Part shown: positions 1 to 11,072 of the stretch, in pieces | Numbering within the stretch: the first letter of the stretch is position 1 | Layout of the letters: each line of letters begins with the position of its first letter | Origin: Cercophora sp. LCS_1 | Lineage: Eukaryota; Ascomycota; Sordariomycetes; Sordariales; Lasiosphaeriaceae | Assembly (NCBI GenBank): GCA_036250225.1 | Contig: JAPZLL010000001.1 | Coordinates: 806,001-870,000 of the forward strand | Length of the DNA: 64,000 nucleotides | Direction of reading: 5' to 3' | Made by a program: the position numbers and the translations under genes | The notes under the pieces: model-generated | The model's input: the letters and a program-made list of their open reading frames with translations, nothing else | What the model was told of the DNA's origin: nothing | Database searches by the model: none

Positions 1-498
1 TCAACGGGCAAGCTCACCATCTGTAGTCTTCTGACCCGATTTCGTAACCTCCCTTCCTCCAATAATTGTATGTCAAACGGATCTGTCGGAGAGGCAAATT
101 AGATGCGTCATCTTCAGCGAGACGCCGATGAAACTCACACTCCACACCGTGCTAAATAGCAGAGCAGCATCAATGCGCTGGCTGGGAATGCCAGCTAAAC
201 GTGCCCATACATCGAAATGGGCAATGTAGAATGTGGGTAACAGACTCCAAAATCTGTCGACCTGTGAATAGTTGCGATTGATCTCGGCCGCGACAAGGAA
301 GACGGCGCCAAGGGCGATGGAGATGGCGAAACCGCTTATTAACGGGTTCGTCTCAGCGTAGAGCTTCACTAGACCTTCGCGGCCAGCCGCAACGTCAGCT
401 AGCTTCGCTGGTAGGGCGTAGAATTGGGGGATAAAGGGCTCGACTGTCTTGGAGAGGTCGGAACACTCCTCCAACGTCTTGAGAATAGGGAGCGCCAT
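1..498 (-). CDS. DUF1295 / steroid 5-alpha-reductase-like membrane protein, N-terminal part
   Basis: Partial gene cut by the left edge. Exon 1 is 139-498, a 56-nt intron is 83-138 (donor GTGAGT, acceptor CAG), exon 2 is 18-82, and a second donor GTGAGC sits at 12-17. Splicing gives a start MALPILKTLEECSDLSK, one hydrophobic segment (ISGFAISIALGAVFLVAAE) and then the family landmarks NRNYSQVDRFWS and, across the intron, WSIRLTYNYWRKGGYE. These are characteristic of fungal DUF1295 proteins, integral membrane proteins related to 5-alpha-reductases whose substrate is generally unknown. I chose the ATG at 498 because homologous N termini as I remember them begin there; an in-frame ATG at 570 is less likely. 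It is transcribed away from TOP3. Confidence 0.88.
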
Positions 499-1186
499 GT
501 CGGGTTTGCGAGTGTGAATTGCAAGCTCTCGAGTGGAATGAGTGCGTGTGATGCTACTACCAAATGCCAATGGGCGTGAGTGAGCAGATGATATAAGCTC
601 CCGTCCTTGAGCAAGATACAGACGTCATCGTCCCGTGGCGATGGGAGGAGTGAAGCCAGATCCGCTCTTGCAGGTGCCGTTTCAGCGATCAGACGCTGTT
701 TGCGGCTGGCGCCCCTGCAGCCTTGCCCCTGCTGTTGAGCACACTAACATTACCTAAGCGGAATCTGCAACTGCTCCTACGGGCTTGATGCATAAACTTC
801 GCTCATGCATATCGAACTGATCTGTGCGGCAAGTGCATCGTGATTTGAGCTTTGTTTTGACAGCAGCAAACATCGATTGGGATGAAATTGAGACCAGCTA
901 CAATGCTGCGATATTCGAAAGTCAAATAAACAAGCGTTTACCTCGACGTCGTAATAGGCGCTGGTTAGGACCTTTGTCGGTTCTTCCTGCCGAACAGAGA
1001 CCTCAACGCGTCTCAAGCTGACTGGTGACTGGTGACCATTCCACATTCACATCAAGCTCTCGGCTCAAAATGGTCATCTGGAGACATGCATCTTCGCAAT
1101 TCACTTTTCTTAGAAAGGCTTGCATTCCAGGTCGCCCTCCGCTTAGCCATTGACTCTTCTTCTCGACGGGTCGTCCCCAGTCGGCA
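499..1186. other. Divergent intergenic region between DUF1295 gene and TOP3
   Basis: About 690 bp holding the promoters and leaders of two divergent genes. I see no recognisable coding segment, no clear TATA box and no repeat. The short open frames on both strands lack family motifs. Confidence 0.6.
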
Positions 1187-3592
1187 ATGACCCGTATTCT
1201 CTGCGTTGCCGAGAAGCCCTCCATCGCCAAGGCAGTCGCTGGCCATCTCTCAGGAGGGCAGTTCCAAACGGTAAGTAATGTGCCAGTTTCTACCAGAAAA
1301 AAAAAATAACTGACATGAGGGGCAGAGCAATACTCGAGACACATACATCAAGAACTATGAGTTCACCTTTGACTTTGGTCCTCCCTGGGGACAATGTCAG
1401 GTGACTATGACGGCAGTCAGGGGCCACCTTACGACGGTTGACTTCCCCCAAGACTACAAGAATTGGGATTACCCACCACCAGATCGCCTTTTTCAGGCCC
1501 CTATTGTGACATCAGTTCCAAATGTAGGAGAGAATGGAGGTGGAAACTAGGCGGCAAGGCTAACTGGGGCGTAGGACAGGAAAAACATTGCCCAAAACAT
1601 CGAGTCCAAAGCGAGGGGCGCAAGAGCACTGTTTATCTGGACGGATTGCGACCGAGAGGGTGAACACATTGGGGGGGAAATTCGTGATGCTGCGAAAAGA
1701 GGCAACCCCAACATCGCGGTCAAACGAGCCAGGTTCAGCAACATCGAAAGAGCGTAAGCTCCCGCATTACTCCCGTAAGAGGCGTCACGCGGAAAAAAAA
1801 TGTACTGACGCTCCCTTTAGACACATTCTCAGCGCAGCTCGCCGTCTTGTGGAGCTTGACCAAGCACAAGTTGATGCTGTGGCCGCTCGCACCGAACTTG
1901 ATCTGAGGACAGGATATGCCTTCACCCGATTTCTCACGACAAATTTGCGGACGCTCGGAGGCCCTATGGCCAACCTCGTCCTAAGCTACGGTAGAATTTC
2001 TATTCCGGATGCCTTGCGACTCAACTAACTCTTTAGGGTCCTGCCAATTTCCGACGCTTGGGTTCGTTGTTGATAGATATTTCCGCGTTCAAAACTTTGT
2101 GCCAGAAACATTCTGGGCTATCAAGGTAATTCATCAGAAACAAAATATCAAGGTTGACTTCAACTGGGCGAGACACCGGTTGTTCGACCGCGCGGCTGTC
2201 ATCATCTTTTACGAGATGTGCCTACGGGCCAAGACAGCAAAGGTCACCAAGGTCGAGAAGAAACCGACGAAGAAATTCAAGCCTCTCCCACTCACAACCG
2301 TCGAGCTGCAGAAGATGGCGACTAGGTTCCTTCGCCTCACCAGTCAGGAGGCGCTCTCAGTAGCCGAGAAGCTCTACAACAAGGGCTTCATCAGTTATCC
2401 ACGAACAGAAACGGACCGCTTCGACAAGGCTATAAATCTCCGGGCCCTCGTCCAAAAACAAACGCCAGATGCGCGATGGGGGCCGTTTGCCCAGGCACTC
2501 GTTGATGGCAGCTTCCAGCAGCCTCGTCAAGGCCGTCACGACGATAAAGCTCATCCGCCCATCCACCCAATCACTTACGTCGCCCCTACGGTTCTAGACG
2601 AGAACGAGAAAAAGGTTTACGAATTTGTCGTGCGTCGCTTCCTCGCCTGCTGTTCTGACGACGCCAAAGGCGTATCAACCGACGTTGAGCTCCGCTATGG
2701 CCCAGAAGCTTTCCACGCTCACGGCGTCATCGTCCTCGAGCGCAACTACTTGGATGTATACCCCTACGAGAACTGGAACAACTCTGCCGAGCTCCCCCAG
2801 TTTACGGTCGGAGAGGCTTTCGAGCCCACCGAAGCCTTGATGACTGAGGGCAAGACGACCCCGCCCAACTACCTCACAGAGGCAGATCTCATCGCCCTCA
2901 TGGATGCCAACGGCATCGGCACAGACGCCACGATGGCGGAACACATCGAGAAAATCCAGGAAAGACAGTACGTACGGACGGTGGCCCGAGGTGGTGGCGG
3001 CGGCGGCGGGGGGGATGACGAACCCGCTGAAGCCCCTGCCGCGAGAGGCGGCCGCGGTCGTGGAAGAGGACGTGGTGGTCGAGGCGGACGTGGCGGGCGA
3101 GGCGGAGCAGCGACCCGGGGCGGCGGAGGCAGAGGCGGCATCAGGGAGTTCATTCCCACCAGTCTAGGGGTCGCGCTCATCGAAGGGTTCGACCGCATGC
3201 AGTTCGAAACCAATTTGGGCAAGCCGTTCCTCCGGAAAGAGATGGAGCTTCAGATGAAGGCCATCTGCGAGGGTCGTATGACCAAACAGTCGGTGCTACT
3301 CGAGAGTGTGGGGAGGTACAAGCAGGTGTATGACCAGTCCAAGACAGAACTCGGTGTTCTCAAAGCCGTACGTGTATTTTTCCTTTTTCTTTGGTTTTTT
3401 TTTTTTTTTTGGATGTCGTTGGGCACAACATACACCAGAAGAAAGCAATCATGCATCTGTCAACCAACCACAATCCAATCGCGTCCACTGCAATTCTTGT
3501 GAGAGGGTGTCCTTTTGCTAACACCAATCAATCTTGCTTGTTTACAGGCATGCAGGCAATATGTCTTCGGCAATGAACAAGCAGCAGGCTAG
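1187..3592 (+). CDS. TOP3: DNA topoisomerase III (type IA)
   Basis: Exons 1187-1270, 1326-1523, 1575-1753, 1821-1990, 2037-3367 and 3548-3592 join to 668 residues. The Toprim start MTRILCVAEKPSIAKAVAGH, the acidic WTDCDREGEHIG motif, and SYPRTETDRF with the catalytic tyrosine at about residue 331 (codon 2396-2398) identify a eukaryotic type IA topoisomerase, the decatenase partner of RecQ helicase and Rmi1 in Holliday-junction dissolution. The ATG at 1187 opens exactly at the family N terminus. Introns 1-4 are 46-67 nt; the last is 180 nt with a long T tract, and the final exon adds only 14 residues. A Gly/Arg-rich insert of about 50 residues (527-580, RGG and GRGRGRG repeats) interrupts the core just before the conserved REFIPTSLGVALIEGF segment. 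There is no C-terminal zinc-finger region, so the protein is yeast-Top3-like in length. Confidence 0.95.
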
Positions 3593-4131
3593 GCAAGCAA
3601 GCAAGCAGACGGACAGTTCTCGCTGCAGAGAATGAGGAACCGGGGCAGGCAGCCCCCCTTTTCTAGAGCCAATGCTGCGAGATAGCGGCCCTCCCTCCAA
3701 GGCAAAGACCCGACCAACCGAGGCGCGAGAGCGGCCTGTCGTGCACACACACACACCATGCACCTATCTACCCCGCGGCCTGCCGCGATAGGTGAAATAC
3801 TCACGGCAACGGGAGAGAGAGAGGAGGGAGGAAGCGAGTGTGTGTTGTGTGTGTGGAAGGGGTCTGGGAATGCTAGACATCCGATAATCGGACGTGGTTA
3901 ATCGTTCTGGAGCTTTGCACCGCAGCAAGCTGCAAAGCATAGGTACTTGTCAAGGTACAGCACGCAGGGTGTCCATGTAGCAGCGCGCACACACATACAC
4001 ACGCACACAAAAATACAGAAAATACAGGGCAAAAGGAAGCGGGTTTGTCACAGCCGGCGGCGTTTTTCTCATCCACTCAATTGGGATCGTGACACAGACA
4101 GCTGCAGAAGACAAGCCGAAAAAGTGGAGCC

Positions 4132-4145
4132 GGGGGGGGGGGGGG
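4132..4145 (+). repeat. Homopolymer run of 14 G
   Basis: Uninterrupted G run followed by A and GGG, directly readable at the line break 4140/4141. It is a likely site of length polymorphism and could contribute to a G-quadruplex. Confidence 0.9.
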
Positions 4146-4487
4146 AGGGTTGGTTTGTTTGTCCTCGGCGGGATGATCATCGGGGCCGATATCTTCTCGG
4201 GCGGCAGCGGCAACAGTAGCGGCATCGCATCCATCGGTTACGGCAACCCTAGCCCACCTTTCCCTCGATTAGGGTTGCCCGACCCCGCGTTTGGGCTCTT
4301 GGGGGCAGGGGCACAAAAACATCTCATGGAGACGGGTATCGAGGATCGCTTTTCCCTGATCTGAGCTATGGGTCCGGTTAGCAAAGCAAGGGGGAGGGTG
4401 GTCCAGCAAGGTCCCGCGGGGCGGCGGGGTGTTGGCGGGGTCCATGGTGAGCGGCTTCCTTGGTCCGAGCCGATTGCTGATGTGTGG

Positions 4488-4488
<1 letters not shown>

Positions 4489-4518
<30 letters not shown>
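4489..4518. repeat. (TG)15 microsatellite
   Basis: Fifteen uninterrupted TG dinucleotides, preceded by an imperfect TGTGTGGA unit. It lies in the intergenic region between TOP3 and the Stb3-family gene. Confidence 0.95.
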
Positions 4519-4520
<2 letters not shown>

Positions 4521-6848
4521 CGCTGTGGGTTTGAAGCACACAAGTGGATGCCGAGGTGCAGTGGTGCAAGGAGTGCAGCAAGTGCGGGAGGGGAAACGCT
4601 CTCGTTGCAATCAATGGGCCGGATTGGCGAATTGTCTTGTGTTGGTGCCATCGATTTCGAGGGCGAATGGAGGGACAACGTGGGGAGCGAGTGGGAAGGT
4701 TGGACGGCCGTCCACGGGGCCGCATATGAGAGGAAACACAGGCTGTGACGACACTGAAGAATGGGGCCGGGGATCGCGGACGGCATGGTCCCCGTTGAAA
4801 TCTGGGGTTGAGTCTTTTTTGGGCCGTTGCGGTGGAGCAGCAAAGAGGACCGCTCTCCACTCGCGATGGCAACATGCCGCCCAGACACACCAGCACGTTG
4901 TGTCGTTTTGTGCCCGGAACGACCGATTGCACACAGGCACAGAGGCACATGGCCGAGTCGACGTCCAAACTCAGCTGGGCGCCATGTCGCCATGCCCGGC
5001 CCGGCGTCCAATCAGGATGGTTGTTTTGTCCAACGTGATTCCCTTTTGGGGGGGTAGGCGAGGCGCAGGCGACTGGGAGAGTCGGGATGAGACGGACGGA
5101 GCAAAGGTTACCAAAAGCTCATAGCTGTGCGGGAATATTCGGCCTGTCTCTCCTCCCACCTCCATAGTATCCTCCCAGGAACGGATCTCACGAGATGCAG
5201 GCACTGCCCGATGCTGACGACCGGTGCGAGCGGGACTGCAATCAATCTGGGTAGGCGGGCATGGTGCTGACACGACATTCTGGGAGGCACCTGGGAGAAG
5301 CTCGACATCGGGCACATCGGGAATGGGGGGCTAGGGTGGGAACGATCTCGACCCTGCGATAACAAGCACTGCAAAGGATGTTCCTGGATCAACATCGCCT
5401 GCGTCGCCCGACTGATGATTGACAGCCGGATGAGCCCTTATCTCTGTGGCCTTGCTTGGCGGATGGGGGCCACGGGTCAAGCGACACTGCGCTTGCAGCT
5501 TGTTTGCTGTTGCAGCTCGGGTCTGGCTGAACAAGAACACCTGGCTGCATTAGCAGTGCATGAGGGACGTCACTTGCAAGCAGCGCACACCCATGCCGTG
5601 TGACCATCAAAGAATGGCAGATTCGTCATCATTCCTGGCCAAGTGGTTTCGTCTGTTCCTTGGTTCTGCGAAGAGGGCTACGAGCCTACGGCCGAGGACA
5701 ACTTTTCTGGAATACCCTAATTTGCTTCGATGGTGCCTGCATTTTGATCTTTTGTGCGCTCGTTGAGTCGCATCGGATGGGGCTCTATTGATATAAGTTG
5801 AAAGCTAAGGCGGAAAATGGATCTCGCCGGACGGCCGGGGCACCGGGCGGAGATGGGACGCTTGGGCGGTGGATTGTGTGTGTCTGTCCCAAGTTCTGTG
5901 TGTCTGACCGGGGCGGGAATGCGGGTTGCCAGGGGACCGCTTGCTCGCAGCGGCTGGTGGCATTCCTTTGTAAAGGAAACAAAAATGGCATTTTTCTACT
6001 GCATTCTTGCTGCGTCGATCGCTGGGAATCTTCCGACGAGGCAGCCAGCCGGGAGGAACTTGAAGGTTGCGAACAAAAGAGAGCGCTGCCAGAGTGCGGC
6101 TTGTAGCCAGTCAACCGGGCGCGTCCTCGCACCGTGCCCTGACTGGTTGACGAAGTGGGTGCTTTGCTAGATCCACCCCGGGAGACGCTTAGGGCACAGG
6201 TTTTGCCCAGGCCGGTGGCCGCTTGCCTCGTTTTGTGGGATTGCAGGCAAGGGCCTTGTTGGCCAACCCCCTGCCGGGATTGTGCCTTCTTGGGGTCGGC
6301 GAAGGTGTGTGAGTCGCAGAAAGCAGTCAGCCAGCGCCGCGGCGCGGTGCGTGCTTGCTTGTCCGGGTGTGTGATGAACAACGCCAGGCGCTTTATTAGC
6401 ATGTTGCGGCCGGCGAATCCGTCCCCCTTCCTTCTCTTGATCCCAACAAGCAACAACAACACGAAATTCTAACCCATCGATTTTAGCATCGAGAGTCATC
6501 TCCTTGTCACAGAAGATCATCGCAGCAGCTCTGCCATTTGCCTCACCACGCTCTTTTGCCCGCCAAGCCATATCCTTGCCCGGTCAAAAGTTGTATAAGC
6601 GGCCACTTTTGCTTCGGACATCTTGTGAGTCACCCTGGTCACAGAGGCAGCAAACCTCGAGATACCTCTTTCCTTGCCGTTGTCCCGCGAACACGGACAG
6701 CAGTCTGTCGCTGCCAGAACCGGATCCGCTACGCGTCGCAGGCCGCGATATAGCCATATCTGCTTCGGGATCCAGCCTGGCTAACAAGATGCGCTCCCGG
6801 CGCACCGCAGTCCCGTCTCGAAGCAAGCCACGACCTAAAACTGTCAAC

Positions 6849-7937
6849 ATGGCAACCATGGCATCTGCTGTTCGCGATATCGCTACGACCTCCGCCGGCC
6901 GAGACAACTTAACTGCTGTAGCGGCCCGGTGCGTCACTGTGACAACCCACCCGACCACCCTGCCCACTCCTCCGAACTCGATATCTCCTCCGCTGCCTCC
7001 GCATGGGCTAAAGGCCCAGCTGCAAAAGGCCCGACTCGAGCCTGTCGACTCGGACCTGGACCTGCACGAGGACCAAAACGGGGCCGGGGACTCACCGCCT
7101 GCCGGCTATGAGGTGGCGGGCGCCATCACCCCGGCCATGCTGGCCAAGTTCCACCTGCCTGACGTTGTCCTCAACCACGGTCCGATGTCGATCCGCCACA
7201 TGCTGGGCTGTCTTACCGTGGCAGTCCCGGGCTTCGCGGCGATCCCGCCGGCAAAGGCCAGGAGATTAGTAGTCGCGGCTTTGGAGGGTAAAGGGAACGG
7301 AAGCGGGCGTGGTGGAGTGGATGGTGACGTGGAGTTCATCAAGGTGGGCTGGGGTACCTGGGATGCGAGGAGGAAGAACCAGCCGGGAGGGTCTGCACCA
7401 TCGGGGGCGGGAGCTCAGCGCCGCTCCTCACCCAGCAGCCTCACCCCGAACTTCATCCCCATCTCCAAGGGAGCCGGACGGAAGGGATTCCCTCTACGAG
7501 TTGCCGCGTCGGGATCGAGCGCCGGCGGCGGCTGGTCGGCGGCCTTCTCGCATGACGACCGATCGATGCACATGCCGGAGCACGAGGCCGACAACATGTC
7601 GCTCGACGGCTCGGGATCGGCATCGTGCTCCGAGGCGCCCGATGACGACGTGGTCATGAACGACGACCCCGAGGACCTGACGGACGAGGAAGACTGGGCG
7701 GCGGTCGGCGCGGCGGCTCTGCGTGCCTCGTCATACCAGGCTCGGACCGGTCGCGACGGATTTTCCAACAGTGTATATACACCCGGCGGTGGGTTTCGAT
7801 CGCTGTCGGCAACGGCCGGCATGGCTCGCCCGCCGCAGTTTCGCAACATCGACTTTTCGGCATCGGCATTGGGGGCTCCCTCCGACGCCCAGGAGCGCGA
7901 GGCCGTGGAGGCTCTTCTTCGACTTGGATCTGTGTAA
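6849..7937 (+). CDS. Stb3-family (Sin3-binding) transcription factor
   Basis: Intronless, 362 residues from the ATG at 6849, which has a strong CAACATGG context; the frame is open further upstream (ATG at 6789), so a longer form is possible. Residues about 95-175 match the Stb3 domain: AMLAKFHLPDVVLNHGPMSIRH, then PGFAAIPPAKARRLVVAALEG and VEFIKVGWGTWDARR. In yeast, Stb3 binds ribosomal RNA processing elements and recruits Sin3/Rpd3 deacetylase; the same DNA target is inferred, not shown, here. The rest is disordered and Pro/Ser-rich at the N side, with an acidic patch (DDDVVMNDDPEDLTDEEDW) and an ordered-looking C-terminal tail. It stands alone, with more than 3 kb of non-coding DNA on each side. 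Confidence 0.85.
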   Translation: MATMASAVRDIATTSAGRDNLTAVAARCVTVTTHPTTLPTPPNSISPPLPPHGLKAQLQKARLEPVDSDLDLHEDQNGAGDSPPAGYEVAGAITPAMLAKFHLPDVVLNHGPMSIRHMLGCLTVAVPGFAAIPPAKARRLVVAALEGKGNGSGRGGVDGDVEFIKVGWGTWDARRKNQPGGSAPSGAGAQRRSSPSSLTPNFIPISKGAGRKGFPLRVAASGSSAGGGWSAAFSHDDRSMHMPEHEADNMSLDGSGSASCSEAPDDDVVMNDDPEDLTDEEDWAAVGAAALRASSYQARTGRDGFSNSVYTPGGGFRSLSATAGMARPPQFRNIDFSASALGAPSDAQEREAVEALLRLGSV

Positions 7938-8868
7938 CACCACCTCATGCATGGCTCGGCGTTCAACATAATGGGAGGCATGGCATTCGCCGGGCTTTTG
8001 GCGACACTTGGGTCTCGGCTTTGTTTTTTGGGGTTTCGGTTGAAACTTTTTTTTGGTTCGGTCCAGGGGGGCACCGGTTGCATCATCACACATCCACTTT
8101 GCGGTGACGGAGGCGGCGACCTCTCCACTGGGACGATACCGCTCGGCATTTTCTGGTTAGACACGAGGCGTCCTGGTATTTTGTTGGATGGACACCACTT
8201 CTCATCTCCACGTCGCTTTTTTCGCATCCCCGAGGGAAATATTGGCTATCCGATCTTCGACGTCGCACATCAGCAAGCAGAAACACGGCCGGGTCCGGTT
8301 GGGCATCCCTGCTTGAAGCGGCATCGGCCTCTGCAACGCTGATCCTATCGATACCGACTTCGATTGGCACACCACCTTTATCCCGGGCGGCACCTCGAGA
8401 CCTTGGATACCTCCTCGTGTGCTCGGTTCCCTCTCGGATTGGCTGAGGGTGTTGTGGGTTTTTCGGCTACCTTTCCCACGATTCACTTTCTTGCACATAC
8501 CCCCTCGATACGACTTTAGCACTTTTTATCTGGGCAAGCAGCCCTGTTGGGTTAGGACTGGCTTTCAACACACAGCCTGCGGGGATGATATCATATGGCT
8601 TTTAGTTAGGGGGCTCCATCATGGCTGCCCCATACACTTGTTACCTTCTCGACTTGTACGCTTTTTAATGGGCTTTTACACACTTGATGACGTTATGGCA
8701 TTGATGGCTGGATGGATATGAAAATGGGACGGATGGCACAATAGACAAGCTCGAGGTGGAGCACGGTTCACGTTTGGCTTGGGTTGTCTTCTGTCCCATT
8801 GGCACAGGCAAGAAAACATCATATTGGATTTTAATCAAACAATTGTGGCGGGCCATCATCGTTCAAAA

Positions 8869-8904
<36 letters not shown>

Positions 8905-10028
8905 GAGCAGGGGGGGATGCTGGTTGGGCGCGGCAAGGATGGATACTGAGCTGGAAAGCACAAAAACACTGACATATCAACCTGGTTAACCTTCATCTCT
9001 GTTCGGATGGGATAGGTAAAAAGGGTGGGAAGTGTTCAGGGTACCACAAATTGACCAAGCAAATCCCTGGTTTGGGGTGGTGGTGGACATAACGTGCGGT
9101 CCTGTGTTTGTGTGATATGTGAGCTGTGGTGTTGTCGAGTGGATGCCCAAGTAAGGGTTGTGAGCCCTGTTGCAGAGTGGTATCTCGTCAAGTTGGCGAT
9201 GAAGTCCGCACACTGAATTCAGACGATGCCTCTTGAGGTGATGTCGACCGCCAGGCTTGTTTTCCAACATGGTGTTTGGAATCACTCAACGCTAAAGATC
9301 GTATTTAAAGCCTCTAGGAATTCCTCCAGCGCCTTGTTCGAATAATAATATATTTGACATTGTTTCGAGAAAAATAGCTGGTTGAGGATATTAGCGTCCA
9401 GTTTTTTGTCCGGGACATGGCTGTGTGAAAGGTAGAACGGCGAGTCCGCGACGTAAAAACAGCAGATCGGAAAAATCGAACAGGCTCTCAGTGAAGAAAA
9501 AAAAAAAAAGGACAGGAATCAAAATTTCCAAGGTGCTGACTAGTGTTCCAAACGCCCTCCTTTACCAGAAACCTTCATCGAGTAAAGTTATGAGTTGACC
9601 GATAGGAGACAAATAATGAACCCCGCTTTCAGTCACATTTTCCCAGACTTGCCAATCTTCAATCCATCAAGATACATGGAATTCCTCCCACAGACCACCG
9701 TTTCTGGCATCTCTCCTTTCCCCCCGAGAGGGCACCCATGGACACTCGACGGTATATTTTACCATCACACCAGCACCCGGCCTGGCCCGGCCTCCCCGGG
9801 GTGAGACTATTCTTGTCCAATCTCCACGAGGTTGGGACTTGTATCGTGTTTGGTTTCCCTTCTATCATGGCTCGCTCTTGTGGGTGATGCCGAAAACGGG
9901 CTTCTTGTGCCTTACTTACCCTAGAAAAAGCGTCTAGGCAATGCTAACTTCCTCCGATGAGGAGGAGCTCGAGACGTTTCCACCCCTGCCGCTGGCCACC
10001 CCGCATCAAACCCTCAAAACACCGTGGC
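7938..10028. other. Non-coding stretch after the Stb3-family gene
   Basis: About 2.1 kb, AT-richer towards 9.3-9.6 kb. It contains a GA microsatellite at 8874-8902 but no gene I can support. Small open frames show no domain or splice logic. Confidence 0.55.
8874..8902. repeat. (GA)n microsatellite
   Basis: About 14 uninterrupted GA dinucleotides in the 3' flank of the Stb3-family gene. Confidence 0.95.
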
Positions 10029-10372
10029 TGGTTCCAAGCAATCAAAGGCATGACTCCTTTTCTCTCCTGGGGCGCTCGAATCCTTCCAACGACACTCAGC
10101 ACCGTTGTGTCTTCGTTCAGCACTGGCATCGGGATCTCGCTGACGGGGCATCACACCCCCTTCATGATCCCCTCGGCAGCGGGCTTCTTGTCAGCGGCGC
10201 GTCAATCTGCTGTGGCAGCTACGTGGCGTCCCTCTACGTCGGATACCACTCTAATCGGTTACCAGATCACGTTCGGCGCTGGTGCGGGTATTGGGATGCA
10301 GCAAGTACATACCGCGGCCCAGACTGGTCTTCTTCTTTTCTGGAGTGATCAGTTGGTGGTTGGTGATGAGAA
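10029..10372 (+). pseudogene. Relic of an MFS drug:H+ antiporter (DHA2-type) gene
   Basis: The frame reads WFQAIKGMTPFLSWGARILP, then STGIGISLTGHHTPFMI, then TLIGYQITFGAGAGIGMQQV and HTAAQT. These are the successive landmarks of fungal 14-TM MFS multidrug or toxin-efflux transporters (FQAIKG, a 'YYTPFM'-like loop, IGYQI..G.G.G, AAQT). What follows, GLLLFWSDQL, looks like the later SLLFFSQLxGG stretch joined after loss of roughly 13-15 residues. No start, N-terminal half or C-terminal end is recognisable in any frame nearby, so this is an internal fragment of a dead gene, not a functional one. Confidence 0.72.
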
Positions 10373-11072
10373 TTGGTACCCGTCATTAGACTTTGACTAG
10401 GGTTAGTAATACCGGCGTTTAGACCTCATTTTACCTTTTTTTTTTTCTACGCGTCAATGTGAGATCTTAATGCCTTGGAGTAACACTCTTGGACATCTAG
10501 AATATTGACGAACGAATTTGAATTTTGACCTACCCCTTTTTCGCAAACAAACACCCCCTTCATTTTCTTTCTTGCATGCAGTGGTTCCCCATCTCAGAAG
10601 GAACATAATATTCCACCATGCTGGATGTTCCCCAAGAGCCAAGCCGGGCGGCCAGGCCGCAAGACGTCCCTTTCCTGGGGTAACGGAACCGCCAGTCCGG
10701 TTATTACCATATACAACGGGCTGAGTGGCTGGCGGCGGCCGGCTTGGGTCGCAACCTGCACGAAACAAACGGAATCCCAATCGCAGATAGGTCCGCTAAT
10801 AAAGGGCGAAATGGAGGTGCGCGACACCCCTTCCGCGACGGAATTTTCATGCTCGCCGCCCGGTCTTGCACCGCCGCCACGCCTTCCGGAACCATTTTTT
10901 CCGTCGTGGACAGAACGAAATGTACCGAAATCTTGTTGGGGGCCTTTCCCTTGGCAAACTATGCCACTTGTTGAATTGCCAGTCTATATATGATAAGCAT
11001 GCCGGGCTTTAATAACGAGGTCGCTCGCATAAGGTCCAGTTCCTCGAGTGCGCAGCAAGTCCAATTGAAGCG
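10373..11072. other. Intergenic region and promoter of the secreted beta-helix gene
   Basis: About 700 bp without a recognisable gene. A TATATAT element lies at 10985-10991, 82 bp before the next ATG. Confidence 0.6.
10985..10991 (+). promoter_or_regulatory. TATA-like element of the beta-helix gene
   Basis: TATATAT placed 82 bp upstream of the ATG at 11073, a normal distance for a fungal core promoter with a short leader. Confidence 0.55.

Larger units (their letters stand above)
3593..6848. other. Long non-coding stretch: TOP3 3' flank and Stb3-family leader
   Basis: About 3.25 kb without a convincing gene. It holds a CA-rich tract near 3744, a run of 14 G at 4132-4145, a TG microsatellite at 4489-4518, and upstream in-frame codons before the Stb3-type ORF. 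Open frames here are low-complexity or lack domains. Most of it is probably promoter plus a long 5' leader of the downstream regulator. Confidence 0.55.

Noticed and set aside
4238..5011. 257-codon minus-strand open frame
   Set aside because: Contains the translated TG microsatellite as a His-Thr run and otherwise no protein-like pattern.
7415..8227. 270-codon minus-strand open frame
   Set aside because: Overlaps the Stb3-family coding region in antisense; low-complexity product without motif.
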